Source of the DNA: Gemmatimonadota bacterium
GTDB taxonomy: Bacteria; Gemmatimonadota; Gemmatimonadetes; Gemmatimonadales; Gemmatimonadaceae
NCBI GenBank assembly: GCA_027307165.1
Contig: DAHUXM010000016.1
Location: 118,874-182,873 of the forward strand
Direction of reading: 5' to 3'
DNA: 64,000 bases
Numbering within the stretch: position 1 is the stretch's first letter; each line of letters begins with the position of its first letter. The notes below the pieces were generated by a model. It had not been told where the DNA came from and ran no database searches. It worked only from the letters and a program-made list of their open reading frames with translations. The position numbers were made by a program, and so were the translations under genes. Below are positions 34,828 to 43,708 of the stretch, in pieces.

Positions 34828-35712
34828 TTACCGGCCGATAGCCGCGGTCCAGTCGCTGACCTGCTCTGCCGTCATGTTGCCGATCGGGAGCTGGCGCGCG
34901 TCGGCATAGCCCCACGCAGTGGTGTCCGGAAGGTACTGCTCCCGCGAGACCAGCGTGCCATGACACACCCGGCCAGTCGGCGCGTCGCTGTCCAACTCGC
35001 CCCGCAATCTCTCCATGAGAACTCGCATGACCCGCGCTGGAATCCGCGCCCGTTCGGCTGGATAGACGAAGCCGAAAAGGACGAGATTGAAGAGCAGCAC
35101 CCGCCACCTCTCGCCGAACCGGTCGAGCAACCGGTCCCAATCCAGCCGCTCCGCGCGAGACCGGAGAATGTGGACGACGTCGGCGCCATCGTATCGCTCG
35201 CGCTCCATGACGAAGGCCTTGGACCATAGCATCTCTTCCGCCGGAACCAGCTTTACCGGCACGCCGAGTACCGTGCCGGCGCGGGCATGGGTGAACCATT
35301 GCTCATCGACCGGCGTCACCGCGTTCCCGGAATTGAAGATGATGTCGACGAAGTAGCGCCGGTGGAAGACCTTGGCGAGCCAGTGCGGAAAGGCCATCTC
35401 AGTGCGGAGTCCCGACCGGGCAAGCACTGCCAGCACGGGCTCGATGTCGTCGCTCCGGACAAAGATGTCGAAGTCCTTGGACGACCGCTCGATACCGGTG
35501 TACGGCATGAAGGCATGGGTTCCGCCCACCAGGAATTCCAGACCGGCGCCACCCAAGGTGCGCATTACGCGGGCGTAGAAGGCCTGAGCAGCGGGCGATG
35601 CGACGTCCTGCCTCGAAGGCTTGCGGCTGCCCGCGCGACGCTCGAAATCACCGGATGAGGCGTGGCTGTCTGGAACCATCTGATCGACGAAGGCGGCTGA
35701 AGTCGAGGTCAT
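34828..35712 (-). CDS. Nucleotidyltransferase-like protein
   Basis: Protein of 294 residues with the pol-beta/MNT-type nucleotidyltransferase signature: EFLVGGTHAFMPYTG as the glycine-rich strand-turn and SSKDFDIFV as the DxD metal site, then VDIIFNSG with the third acidic residue. The N-terminal 40 residues are disordered-looking and the C-terminal half is helical. No antitoxin-sized partner is adjacent. It diverges from a metallophosphoesterase gene 79 nt away, which suggests a make-and-break pair acting on one nucleotidyl or phosphoryl substrate. Substrate unknown. Confidence 0.82.
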   Translation of the reverse strand: MTSTSAAFVDQMVPDSHASSGDFERRAGSRKPSRQDVASPAAQAFYARVMRTLGGAGLEFLVGGTHAFMPYTGIERSSKDFDIFVRSDDIEPVLAVLARSGLRTEMAFPHWLAKVFHRRYFVDIIFNSGNAVTPVDEQWFTHARAGTVLGVPVKLVPAEEMLWSKAFVMERERYDGADVVHILRSRAERLDWDRLLDRFGERWRVLLFNLVLFGFVYPAERARIPARVMRVLMERLRGELDSDAPTGRVCHGTLVSREQYLPDTTAWGYADARQLPIGNMTAEQVSDWTAAIGR

Positions 35713-35791
35713 ATGGGAACGAATGTTGAACGGTGAGCATGCGCGTGCTGCAAGTGTGGGGCTCGCAGCTCATGAACAATCGTTCGAAACC

Positions 35792-36643
35792 ATGTCTATT
35801 TCGCCACTGATGCCCATTTCCCCGGACCGCGTGCGGATCGCCGCGATGAGTGACATTCACTGCAGCCGGACTTCGCAGGGGGCGTTGCAGCCGATTTTTG
35901 CTGCGGCCGCCGAGCGTGCAGATGTCATCGCGATATGCGGTGACCTTACGGATTATGGGTTGCCGGAAGAGGCACGGGTGCTGGTAAAGGAGCTTGCTGG
36001 AATTGGCGCGCAGGTGGTCGCCGTGCTCGGGAATCACGATTACGAATCCGGGAAGCACACGGAGCTGCACGACATTCTGAACGATGCCGGAGTCCATGTG
36101 CTCGACGGCGAAGCGGTCGAGATACTCGGCGTCGGATTCGCGGGTACCAAGGGATTCGCGGGCGGTTTCGGGAGCGGAACGCTGGGCGCGTGGGGCGAGC
36201 AGGAGGTCAAGAGCTTCGTCAACGAGGCCATACACGAAGCGTTGAAACTCGAGACCGCGCTCGCGCGCATTCGCACCGAGCCGCGCGTGGCGATCATGCA
36301 CTATTCGCCGGTCCGGTCAACGGTGGTCGGCGAGTCGCCCGAGATATTTCCGTTCCTGGGATGCGGCAGACTGGAAGAGCCGTTGGCGCGCTATCCTGTG
36401 GCTGCTGTACTGCACGGTCACGCGCACAACGGGACGCCTGAGGGAGCGACGAGCGGCGGCGTTCCCGTCTACAACGTCGCGATGCCCCTGCTGCTCAAGC
36501 TGAATCCCGATGCGATGCCGGTGAAGTTCATCGAAGTGGCTGCACGGGCCGGCGGGCACTCAACCGACATTTCTTCTCGCACGTACATCGGCCCGGAGCG
36601 GCGTGGCGGCAGCACGGCGACGCGATCCACCGGAAGCGCGTAG
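35792..36643 (+). CDS. Calcineurin-like metallophosphoesterase
   Basis: Phosphoesterase of 283 residues with all blocks of the calcineurin-like fold: SDIH (D-x-H), GDLTDYG, VLGNHDYESG, the His in IMHYSPV and VLHGHAHNG. The substrate may be a cyclic nucleotide, phosphoprotein or phospholipid. I chose ATG 35792, seventeen residues before the SDIH strand; ATG 35723 is also in frame but would add 23 residues without family features. A Ser/Thr/Arg-rich C-terminal tail of about 25 residues looks disordered. Divergent from the nucleotidyltransferase gene. Confidence 0.88.
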   Translation: MSISPLMPISPDRVRIAAMSDIHCSRTSQGALQPIFAAAAERADVIAICGDLTDYGLPEEARVLVKELAGIGAQVVAVLGNHDYESGKHTELHDILNDAGVHVLDGEAVEILGVGFAGTKGFAGGFGSGTLGAWGEQEVKSFVNEAIHEALKLETALARIRTEPRVAIMHYSPVRSTVVGESPEIFPFLGCGRLEEPLARYPVAAVLHGHAHNGTPEGATSGGVPVYNVAMPLLLKLNPDAMPVKFIEVAARAGGHSTDISSRTYIGPERRGGSTATRSTGSA

Positions 36644-36684
36644 GCGGATTGCCGCGACGCGTTACGTGCACGTCACATACGACG

Positions 36685-37521
36685 CTACTTGGTCCAGACG
36701 ACGATACTGCCGCAATAACCCTTCTGCGGCGACGGAAGAAATCTGTCCGATGCGCGAAGGAGGCTGCTGTAGACTTCGACTGCCTTGATGTCGCTTCCGG
36801 CCACGAACTCATCTCCGTCGGGCACAGGATGGCCGTCCAGGTACACCTGCAGACGGCAATGATCGCTCGAGGAGACATAGCGTGCAGATGACGTGTGCGG
36901 CCGGCCGATCAACGTCACACCTGGAACGCCATACATCAGGTCGCTTACGGAGGTGGGCCGGCGCCGCTCCACCTCGTCAGGTGAAATAAAGTAGCCGGAG
37001 AGATGTGCCTTTCTATCAAAAAACCCTGTCGCCCGGAACCGATCGTCACGATACGGATCAGTCCCCATCGCGCGCGACGCTTCGACGTCGACGGTCGTGA
37101 GCGAGGGAGGGGTCGGCAAGAGATGAACTACGACGGGCTTGATCGTTCCAGGCTTGAGGATCAGATCGAAATCCACGGGAACGTATCCGAGGCGCCGGAT
37201 GGTGAATCGCGTCTTGCCGGCCGGTATGTCGGTGAGCGAGAATTCGCCCGAGTCAGTGGTGGTGATGACCTGGCGCGCTTCGCCCCACACGACGGTCGCA
37301 AATGGAATGGGAGTATCGGCGGAATCCCGAACGAGACCGCGAACCGACGAAGGTCGCTGAATGGGTTGGTCAGAGGGCGTTGGCGTCGGCGCGCGAGCGG
37401 GGGTTTGCTGCGCACCGGTCGAGCTGGCGAGAGCGAGCGCCAGTACGCATCCCGCGAGGAACGCGCGGCTGTATCCGTGCCGGCAACAGATCCACGACGA
37501 AAGCAGGTCTTTCGTACCCAT
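36685..37521 (-). CDS. CarboxypepD_reg plus TonB-plug protein without a barrel
   Basis: Exported protein of 278 residues. The start at 37521 has GAGG seven nt upstream and is followed by a signal peptide ending STGAQQ. A Pro/Thr linker leads to a CarboxypepD_reg-like beta-sandwich (VRGLVRDSADTPIPFATV to TRFTIRRLGY), then a TonB-receptor plug (SVSDLMYGVPGVTLIG, LQVYLDGHPVPDGDEFVAGSDIKAVEVY). It stops at GYCGSIVVWTK, where the plug of a receptor would join the barrel. Paired Cys (DHC, YCG) may form a disulfide. Both ends look designed, so it is not a frameshift remnant. It may gate or inhibit a separate transporter; function is unknown. Confidence 0.85.
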   Translation of the reverse strand: MGTKDLLSSWICCRHGYSRAFLAGCVLALALASSTGAQQTPARAPTPTPSDQPIQRPSSVRGLVRDSADTPIPFATVVWGEARQVITTTDSGEFSLTDIPAGKTRFTIRRLGYVPVDFDLILKPGTIKPVVVHLLPTPPSLTTVDVEASRAMGTDPYRDDRFRATGFFDRKAHLSGYFISPDEVERRRPTSVSDLMYGVPGVTLIGRPHTSSARYVSSSDHCRLQVYLDGHPVPDGDEFVAGSDIKAVEVYSSLLRASDRFLPSPQKGYCGSIVVWTK

Positions 37522-37662
37522 CGTAGCCTCGCCGCAGGAGATCCTGATGGTGGGTCGGACAGACACCACGATAGGTGTGTGATCACAGCGGCGCCAGTAC
37601 GAACTGCAAACCATCACCCAACGATTACGTTGCGGCACGAATGCCAGCCCCGGCGCGCAGTG

Positions 37663-37953
37663 CTATCGCAGGAGTGAATAGACAGCTATGACCGCGGAGT
37701 TGTAGAGGCGGGCGTAGTCGGCTGGGAGGCGCTCGATGCTTTCCATGATCTCGCGCTTGAGATCGCGGACCATGATTCGGGCTGCGGACACTTCATCGCG
37801 CGTGTCTTCCGGCGCCATGTGATTTAGCCCGTGAATGGCATTCCAGAGATGCCGGACGAGTTCGTTCACATGTTCGACCCGCTCTGTGACAGCGGAAACG
37901 CCCGGGTCGGGAAGCTGGGGTAGATCTGAGTCGAGGCCGCCAGTGTCGTTCAT
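37663..37953 (-). CDS. Small conserved-looking hypothetical protein
   Basis: Protein of 96 residues, mostly helical and acidic: ERVEHVNELVRHLWNAIHGL and AARIMVRDLKREIMESIERLPADYARLYNSAVIAVYSLL. Codon use is like its neighbours, and no other gene overlaps it. No recognised domain, signal or metal motif. There is no good Shine-Dalgarno before the ATG. It lies between the plug protein and tRNA-Lys. Confidence 0.6.
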   Translation of the reverse strand: MNDTGGLDSDLPQLPDPGVSAVTERVEHVNELVRHLWNAIHGLNHMAPEDTRDEVSAARIMVRDLKREIMESIERLPADYARLYNSAVIAVYSLLR

Positions 37954-38034
37954 GGAAGAACGACGTTACGGGCACCACGGGCCCCTGGCAAGGACGAAAT
38001 CGCGAGCGCGAGCTTGGGAGCGGCCGAACTACAA

Positions 38035-38108
38035 TGAGCGGGGTGGGAATCGAACCCACGACCTGAAGCTTAAAAGGCTCCTGCTCTAACCAACTGAGCT
38101 ACCCGCCC
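38035..38108 (-). tRNA. tRNA-Lys (anticodon TTT)
   Basis: Cloverleaf on the minus strand: 5' acceptor GGGCGGG pairs with CCCGCTC (one G-U); D arm GCTCAGTTGGTTAGAGC; anticodon stem GGAGC/GCTTC with loop CTTTTAA, giving TTT; T arm GTGGGTTCGATTCCCAC; discriminator A. The CCA end is not encoded. Confidence 0.97.
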
Positions 38109-38192
38109 GAAATCCACTTACGGCAAGGGAATTTAAACGAATTGCCGGCCGAGGCGGATGCATTCCGCCGTGGGCTCCGGCGACCCGGCGTC

Positions 38193-38218
38193 GTTCCCGC
38201 TTTCGCGGGAATGACGAG
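38193..38218 (-). repeat. REP-like palindromic repeat, copy 4
   Basis: GTTCCCGCTTTCGCGGGAAT followed by GACGAG, the same family as the three copies near 30.2-30.3 kb with one changed base (GTTCCC for ATTCCC). It lies between tRNA-Lys and the acetamidase-like gene. Confidence 0.85.
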
Positions 38219-38240
38219 ATCTCTCACGTCAAGCCACGCG

Positions 38241-39281
38241 CTACCTCTTCGCGGTGGCCGTCTCCTTCGTGAAGATCGACTTGGGAATCATCACGTGGAC
38301 ACCGACGTTCCCGTCGACGAGCTGAGTAATGTCGACGTCGCAGGCCACACTCACCAGCATGTACGCGTCGTCCTTGCTGAGCCCGCGGCTCATGAGGAAG
38401 TCGATGGCCTGACGGACGGCTGTCTTGGTTGCGGGGACGAGATCCTTGTCGGTGCCCATGGTGATCCAGTGCGTCGGCGTCTCGGCGCGCGGCCACGTAA
38501 GGTGCATGTCCTTACGGACAATCACCTGAAATGTTCCCACGAGCGAGGTTTCCAGGGCAGTGATGTCCACCTCGCCGTTTCCCTGGCCTGCGTGTCCGTC
38601 GCCGATCTCGAGCAACGCACCGGCGGTGTGGACCGGGATATACAGTGTAGTGCCGGCGACAAGCTCCTTGTTGTCGAGATTGCCAGCGTGCATTCCCGGC
38701 GGTGCGCTGTTGAGGCGGCCGAGTGCGGGATCCGGCGCGTCACCTATGCTGCCGAAGAACGGTCGCAGCGGAATGTCGATACCGTCGGCGAAGTGCGCGA
38801 GCATCTTCTGCTTGTCGAGCGGGATTATGCGCATTCTGGAGTAGCCGAAGTCCTCGGGCAGAAAGCCACTCTTCCCGCCGAACGCGTTGTACGCATACGG
38901 AATTGCCAGATCGATCTTCTTTATTCGCACCTCCAGCACGTCACCCGAGTCCGCCCCGTTCACATATATGGGGCCGGTCAGAATGTGTCCGCCCGGTCCC
39001 TTGTCGGTGACCTTGGCGTAGATGTCGCGCAGAGACTGCTCCACGTCGGCCGGCTTGACACCTGCGCCTTCGAGACGCGTTGGACTCGAGGTAATGAGTG
39101 TGCCAACGACGATCTGATCTCCGGAATTGATGTGCAGCACTGGCTTCGCTGCTGCGTCGTAATAGCCCCACGCAACTGTCGTGGGGCTCGGCATCAGCGT
39201 GTGTGATACGGGAGACGATTGCGCGGCGACGCTGGCCGATGCGCACACGATGGCCCCCAGAAGCGGCACGATTCGCGACAT
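38241..39281 (-). CDS. Exported acetamidase/formamidase family protein
   Basis: Protein of 346 residues of the FmdA/AmdA family, which hydrolyses short amides to ammonia and acid. A signal peptide (MSRIVPLLGAIVCASASVAA) predicts export, unusual for an enzyme class whose well-studied members are cytosolic. Family blocks are visible: GGHILTGPIYVNGADSGDVLEV, PPGMHAGNLDNKEL, IPVHTAGALLEIGDGHAGQGNGEV and DVDITQLVDGNVGVHVMIPKSIF. The first 45 residues read as a TLMPSPTTVAWGYYD start typical of the exported branch. The start at 39281 directly precedes the signal. It may act on peptide-derived amides released by the peptidases nearby; that is inference. Confidence 0.9.
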   Translation of the reverse strand: MSRIVPLLGAIVCASASVAAQSSPVSHTLMPSPTTVAWGYYDAAAKPVLHINSGDQIVVGTLITSSPTRLEGAGVKPADVEQSLRDIYAKVTDKGPGGHILTGPIYVNGADSGDVLEVRIKKIDLAIPYAYNAFGGKSGFLPEDFGYSRMRIIPLDKQKMLAHFADGIDIPLRPFFGSIGDAPDPALGRLNSAPPGMHAGNLDNKELVAGTTLYIPVHTAGALLEIGDGHAGQGNGEVDITALETSLVGTFQVIVRKDMHLTWPRAETPTHWITMGTDKDLVPATKTAVRQAIDFLMSRGLSKDDAYMLVSVACDVDITQLVDGNVGVHVMIPKSIFTKETATAKR

Positions 39282-39344
39282 GTTAGTACAGTGTAAAGGT
39301 GACCGGCGCAATGCCTGTGCATCGCGCCAGAGACGATTATATCA

Positions 39345-42300
39345 CTATTCCGGCCGTGCCGTCCGGGGCGCGAGAGCGCCGCGTGTTCCGCGTATCCTGG
39401 ATCTTACGCTGTGGGCCATGTCGCGAATCCTGCCGGGAAGCTCGTCGAAGTACGTGTAGAACACCGGTGTCACGTACAGCGTGACGAGCTGTGAGAACGC
39501 GAGACCCCCGACCACCGCGATACCGAGCGGACGTCTGGACTCGGCGCCCGCTCCGGTCCCGAGCGCGATCGGCAGGGTCGCCATGAGGGCGGCCATCGAG
39601 GTCATCATGATCGGGCGGAATCTTACGCTCGCCGCTTCGACGATCGCCTCCGCCGGACTCTTGTGCTCGTTGCGCTCTGCTTCGATCGCAAAGTCGATCA
39701 TCATGATCGCGTTTTTCTTCACAATGCCGACGAGCAGAATGAGTCCGACAAAGCCGTACACGTCGAGCGGCATGCGGAAGATGTACAGCGACAGCAGGGC
39801 GCCGAAGGCGGCGAATGGCAACCCGGTGAGAATCGTCAGCGGATGGATGAAACTCTCGTAGAGAATTCCAAGCACCATGTAGATCACGAACACTGCCAGG
39901 ATGAGAAGTGCAACGAGCCCCTGCTGACTCTGCTGGAATGCCTGTGCGGTACCCGAGAAACTCGTGGTTATGCCGGGAGGAACCGTCGTGGCAGCCGCGG
40001 CCTGAATCGCTGTCGTCGCCTCGCCGAGCGCCGAACCGGGGCGCGTGTTGAACGAGATTGTAACGGACGGGAGCTGGCCAGAGTGGTTTATTGCGAGCGG
40101 ACCGACTGTCTGCGTCAGCGTCGCGACCGTACTCAACGGAACGAGCGTGTGCGTCGCCGACGATTTGACGTACAGCATGCGCAGCGCGTTGATATCCTGC
40201 TGAAACTGTGGGAGCAGCTCCATGATGACGAAGTACTCGTTGTTCGGCGTGTAGATGTTCGAGACCTGGCGCGAACCGTACGCGTCATTCAGCGCAGTTT
40301 CGATGTCCTGAGCAGTGACTCCGAGTGCGGACGCATGATCGCGGTCGATGTTCACGTTCACCTGCGGATTGGCGATCTGCAGATCGCTCGTCACCTCCTG
40401 CAGCTCGGGAAGGCCGCGCATGCGCGCTTCCATCTTTTCCGCGGCGGTATCCAGCGCCGCGATATCAGGACCCTGCATCGTGTACTGATACAGGCTCTTC
40501 GACGACCGGGAGCCAATCTGAATCGCGGGGGGCACCTGCATGAACACGTTCACGCCGGGGACGCCGGTGAGTTTGGGACGCAGCTCGTTGACGATCTCGT
40601 CAGCACTCAGCCGCTGGCCGAACGGCTTGAGACTGAGAAAAATGCGCCCCTGATTCCCGCTGCCACCGCCGGAGCCGACGGAAGACATGTACGCGGCCAC
40701 GTTCGTATCCTTCGCGACGATGTCGGCAATCTGCTTCTGGTGCGTGACCATGTCTGCGAACGACGTTCCCTGTGCCGCTTCTGTTGTCGCCGAGATCTGA
40801 CCCGTGTCCTGAGTTGGAATGAAGCCGGTCTGAACGATCTTGGCCAACACCCCGGTGGCGACGAGTACCAGGAGCGAGAACATCAACGCCGCAAACCGGT
40901 GGCGCATCACCCAGCCGAGGCTGTTAGTGTATCCGCCGGCGAGCTTCTCGTATGCACGCTCCGTGGCGTTGAACATGCGCCCGTGCTCGTGCGACGGCGG
41001 CTTGAGGAACCGGCTCGACAACATCGGCGTGAGCGTGAGCGACACGAAACCAGAGACAAGAATCGCCGCGCCGATAGTCACCGCAAATTCGTGGAACAGG
41101 CGGCCGACAATACCGCCCATGAACAGGAGAGGGATGAACACCGCCGTGAGCGACAGCGTCATCGACAGAATCGTGAAGCCGATCTCGGCGGATCCGTCGA
41201 ACGCCGCCTGCAGCGGAGTCTTCCCCATCTCCATGTGCCGCACGATGTTCTCGAGCATGACGATCGCGTCGTCGACGACGAATCCGACGGCGAGAGTGAG
41301 CGCCATCAGCGACAGATTGTCCAGCGAGTAGCCGAGCAGGTACATCACGGCGAACGTTCCCACCAGCGACATCGGGAGCGCGAGACTCGGGATGACAGTC
41401 GCCGAGATGTTTCTCAGAAACAGGAAGATCACCATGATCACGAGGAACAGCGTGAGCACGAGTGTGGACTTCACATCGTTGACCGACGCTTCGATCGACG
41501 CAGACCGGTCGTAGAGGACGCTTATCTTGACGCTCGCCGGGATCTGCGTGCGCAGCGATGCTAGCAGGTCCTTCACGCCCTGTGCGACCGCGACTGTGTT
41601 GGTGCCCGGCTGGCGCTGCACCGCCAGAACTACCGCGCGGTCGCCGTTGTACCAGCTTGCTGTCTTGTTGTTTTCGACATCGTCCAACACCTGGCCCAGT
41701 TCGCTCAGGTGTACCGGGGCACCGTCGCGATATGCCACGACCATCTGACGAAACTGCGCGGCGTTCTGCAGCTGGCCGTTGGTTTCGACAGTCAAGGCGC
41801 GATTGGGGCCCCAGAGCGTGCCTGTGGGCATGCTCACGTTCTGCGAGTTGATCGCGCTTGCGACCTCGTCTATCCCGATACCGCGATTGGCCAGCGAGGT
41901 GGGGTCCAGCTGGACACGAACGGCGTACTTCTGTGCACCATACACGACGACCTGCGCAATGCCCGGCGTCATCGAGATCTGCTGCGCCATCACCGTCTCG
42001 CCGTACTCGTCGAGCTGCGACAGTGGCATCGTGTTGGACGTGAGCGCGAGATACAGGATGGGCGAATCGGCCGGATTCACCTTTCGATATGACGGGGGAA
42101 GAATGCCGAGCGGCAATCTGCGCAGCGTTTGCGAGATCGCCGCGTTCACATCCTGTGCGGCCGCGTCGATGTCGCGATCCAGTGTGAACTGAATCGTGAT
42201 CGACGTAGATCCCAGCTGGCTCGTCGACGTCATGTTGTCGATGCCGGCGATCGTTGAGAATTGTTTCTCGAGTGGCGTGGCGACGGATGATGCCATCGTC

Positions 42301-42464
42301 TCCGGACTTGCACCGGGGAGATTCGCGTTCACGCTGATCGTCGGGAAGTCGACTGATGGAAGGTCGCTTACCGGAAGTCGCTGGTACGAAACGACGCCAA
42401 AGAACAGAATGGAGACCATGACGAGAGTCGTCATGATCGGCCGTCGAATGAATAATGCTGTCAT
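39345..42464 (-). CDS. RND efflux transporter permease (AcrB/MdtBC type)
   Basis: Proton-driven inner-membrane pump of 1,039 residues, first of the family's twelve helices at MTALFIRRPIMTTLVMVSILFFG. Two large porter loops are present and the proton relay DD in TM4 is intact (VGFVVDDAIVMLENI). SITIQF and YGSRQVSNIYTPNNEYFV fit the multidrug HAE1 group. The ATG overlaps the adaptor stop by four nt (42461-42464), and the gene ends the operon. The last 25 residues are Arg-rich and cytosolic. Probable drug or lipid-like substrates; not resolvable by sequence. Confidence 0.96.
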   Translation of the reverse strand: MTALFIRRPIMTTLVMVSILFFGVVSYQRLPVSDLPSVDFPTISVNANLPGASPETMASSVATPLEKQFSTIAGIDNMTSTSQLGSTSITIQFTLDRDIDAAAQDVNAAISQTLRRLPLGILPPSYRKVNPADSPILYLALTSNTMPLSQLDEYGETVMAQQISMTPGIAQVVVYGAQKYAVRVQLDPTSLANRGIGIDEVASAINSQNVSMPTGTLWGPNRALTVETNGQLQNAAQFRQMVVAYRDGAPVHLSELGQVLDDVENNKTASWYNGDRAVVLAVQRQPGTNTVAVAQGVKDLLASLRTQIPASVKISVLYDRSASIEASVNDVKSTLVLTLFLVIMVIFLFLRNISATVIPSLALPMSLVGTFAVMYLLGYSLDNLSLMALTLAVGFVVDDAIVMLENIVRHMEMGKTPLQAAFDGSAEIGFTILSMTLSLTAVFIPLLFMGGIVGRLFHEFAVTIGAAILVSGFVSLTLTPMLSSRFLKPPSHEHGRMFNATERAYEKLAGGYTNSLGWVMRHRFAALMFSLLVLVATGVLAKIVQTGFIPTQDTGQISATTEAAQGTSFADMVTHQKQIADIVAKDTNVAAYMSSVGSGGGSGNQGRIFLSLKPFGQRLSADEIVNELRPKLTGVPGVNVFMQVPPAIQIGSRSSKSLYQYTMQGPDIAALDTAAEKMEARMRGLPELQEVTSDLQIANPQVNVNIDRDHASALGVTAQDIETALNDAYGSRQVSNIYTPNNEYFVIMELLPQFQQDINALRMLYVKSSATHTLVPLSTVATLTQTVGPLAINHSGQLPSVTISFNTRPGSALGEATTAIQAAAATTVPPGITTSFSGTAQAFQQSQQGLVALLILAVFVIYMVLGILYESFIHPLTILTGLPFAAFGALLSLYIFRMPLDVYGFVGLILLVGIVKKNAIMMIDFAIEAERNEHKSPAEAIVEAASVRFRPIMMTSMAALMATLPIALGTGAGAESRRPLGIAVVGGLAFSQLVTLYVTPVFYTYFDELPGRIRDMAHSVRSRIRGTRGALAPRTARPE

Positions 42465-43708
42465 GGTTCGTGCCCCGGTTTGCTGGTACCGCCCCCTGGT
42501 GCGCCAGTTCCGGCGGGCTGGCCAGCAGTCGACGGCGATCCAGAGGGCGCATATGGATTGGCTGCGCCGGCAGCGCCAGAATCAGCAATTCGTGGAGTCG
42601 CTCCGGCGGCGCTCGCCGGTCGTATGATGACTTGGGACCCTGCGACCAGACGTGACTGGCCGTCAGTTATTACACGATCACCCTCCCTCAGTCCGGTGCC
42701 GATCACGGAGAGAGTGTCAGCGGTTCTGACGACCCGTACCGGCTGCTGGAGCGCGTTGCCGGCGTTATCCACTGTAAACACGTACGCTCCGTTCTGGCCC
42801 GTGAGTACCGCCGCGGACGGAACGGTGAGCGCGTTCGGGTCGATGTACAACCGGAGCGTCACGTCGACGAACTGGCCTGGCCATAGCGTCGACTTGCTGT
42901 TCTCGAACTTGGCCTTGAGCAGAACGGTACCGGTAGTCGAGTCGACCGCGTTATCCACGAACGCGAGCGTGCCGTCCAGTGTCGATCCTGGCCCTTCGGA
43001 CGCGAGCGCCTGGACTGCCAGCGGCTTGCCAGCGCCGAAGTACCGCTGAATATCCGGCAGATCGCCCTGCGGCACCGAGAATCGTACCAGGATCGGTTCG
43101 ATCTGATTTATCACGACCATCGGAGTCGATGCGTTGGCCTTCACCAGATTTCCCTGACGAACCAGGAGCGCGCCGGTACGACCCGAAATCGGTGCGCGGA
43201 TGGTACAGTTCGACACGTCGACCTGTGCACGCTCGACAGCGGCGCGATCCGCGTCCACGGTTGCGGCGGCCGATGCAGCGGTTGCCACGATCTGATCGGC
43301 CTGGGAACGGGTTACATAGTCCTTCTGTACCAGCGCCGAATAGCGCACCGAGTCGCGTGCCGCGCTCGCAGCCTGTGCCTGATCGCGAGCGAGCTGGCCC
43401 CGTGCCTGATCCAGCGCCGCGACGTAGGGCCGCGCATCGATCTGGAACAGCACGTCGCCAGCCTTGACTACCTGCCCCTCCTTGAACGCGACACGCGTCA
43501 GGATTCCGCCCACCTGTGCCTCGACGGCGGCCGTCTGGAGCGGCTCGACCACTCCGTTGGTTGTCAGTGTGTAGGGCACGGCCGTCCGTCGCGCTGTAGC
43601 GACGATCACGGGCACCTTTGGCTGCTTCTGCGGCGGGGCCTTGGAGCAGCCCGCTGCCAGCGCGATCGATACGAATACTGTGAACGACGACTGCTGTCTA
43701 TAACTCAT
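42461..43708 (-). CDS. RND efflux periplasmic adaptor (MFP) lipoprotein
   Basis: Membrane fusion protein of 415 residues linking pump and outer-membrane channel. Signal peptide with lipobox LAAGC; first lipoyl half VEAQVGGILTRVAFKEGQVVKAGDVLFQID, a helical hairpin (residues 105-175), second lipoyl half VSNCTIRAPISGRTGALLVRQGNLV, then beta-barrel and membrane-proximal domains. The C-terminal 45 residues are Gly/Pro/Ala-rich. ATG 43708 overlaps the TolC-like stop by four nt and its own stop overlaps the permease start, so all three are translationally coupled. Confidence 0.95.
   Translation of the reverse strand: MSYRQQSSFTVFVSIALAAGCSKAPPQKQPKVPVIVATARRTAVPYTLTTNGVVEPLQTAAVEAQVGGILTRVAFKEGQVVKAGDVLFQIDARPYVAALDQARGQLARDQAQAASAARDSVRYSALVQKDYVTRSQADQIVATAASAAATVDADRAAVERAQVDVSNCTIRAPISGRTGALLVRQGNLVKANASTPMVVINQIEPILVRFSVPQGDLPDIQRYFGAGKPLAVQALASEGPGSTLDGTLAFVDNAVDSTTGTVLLKAKFENSKSTLWPGQFVDVTLRLYIDPNALTVPSAAVLTGQNGAYVFTVDNAGNALQQPVRVVRTADTLSVIGTGLREGDRVITDGQSRLVAGSQVIIRPASAAGATPRIADSGAAGAANPYAPSGSPSTAGQPAGTGAPGGGTSKPGHEP

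Noticed and set aside
39663..41564. 633-codon plus-strand frame
   Set aside because: Antisense of the RND permease; extremely Arg/His/Glu-rich.
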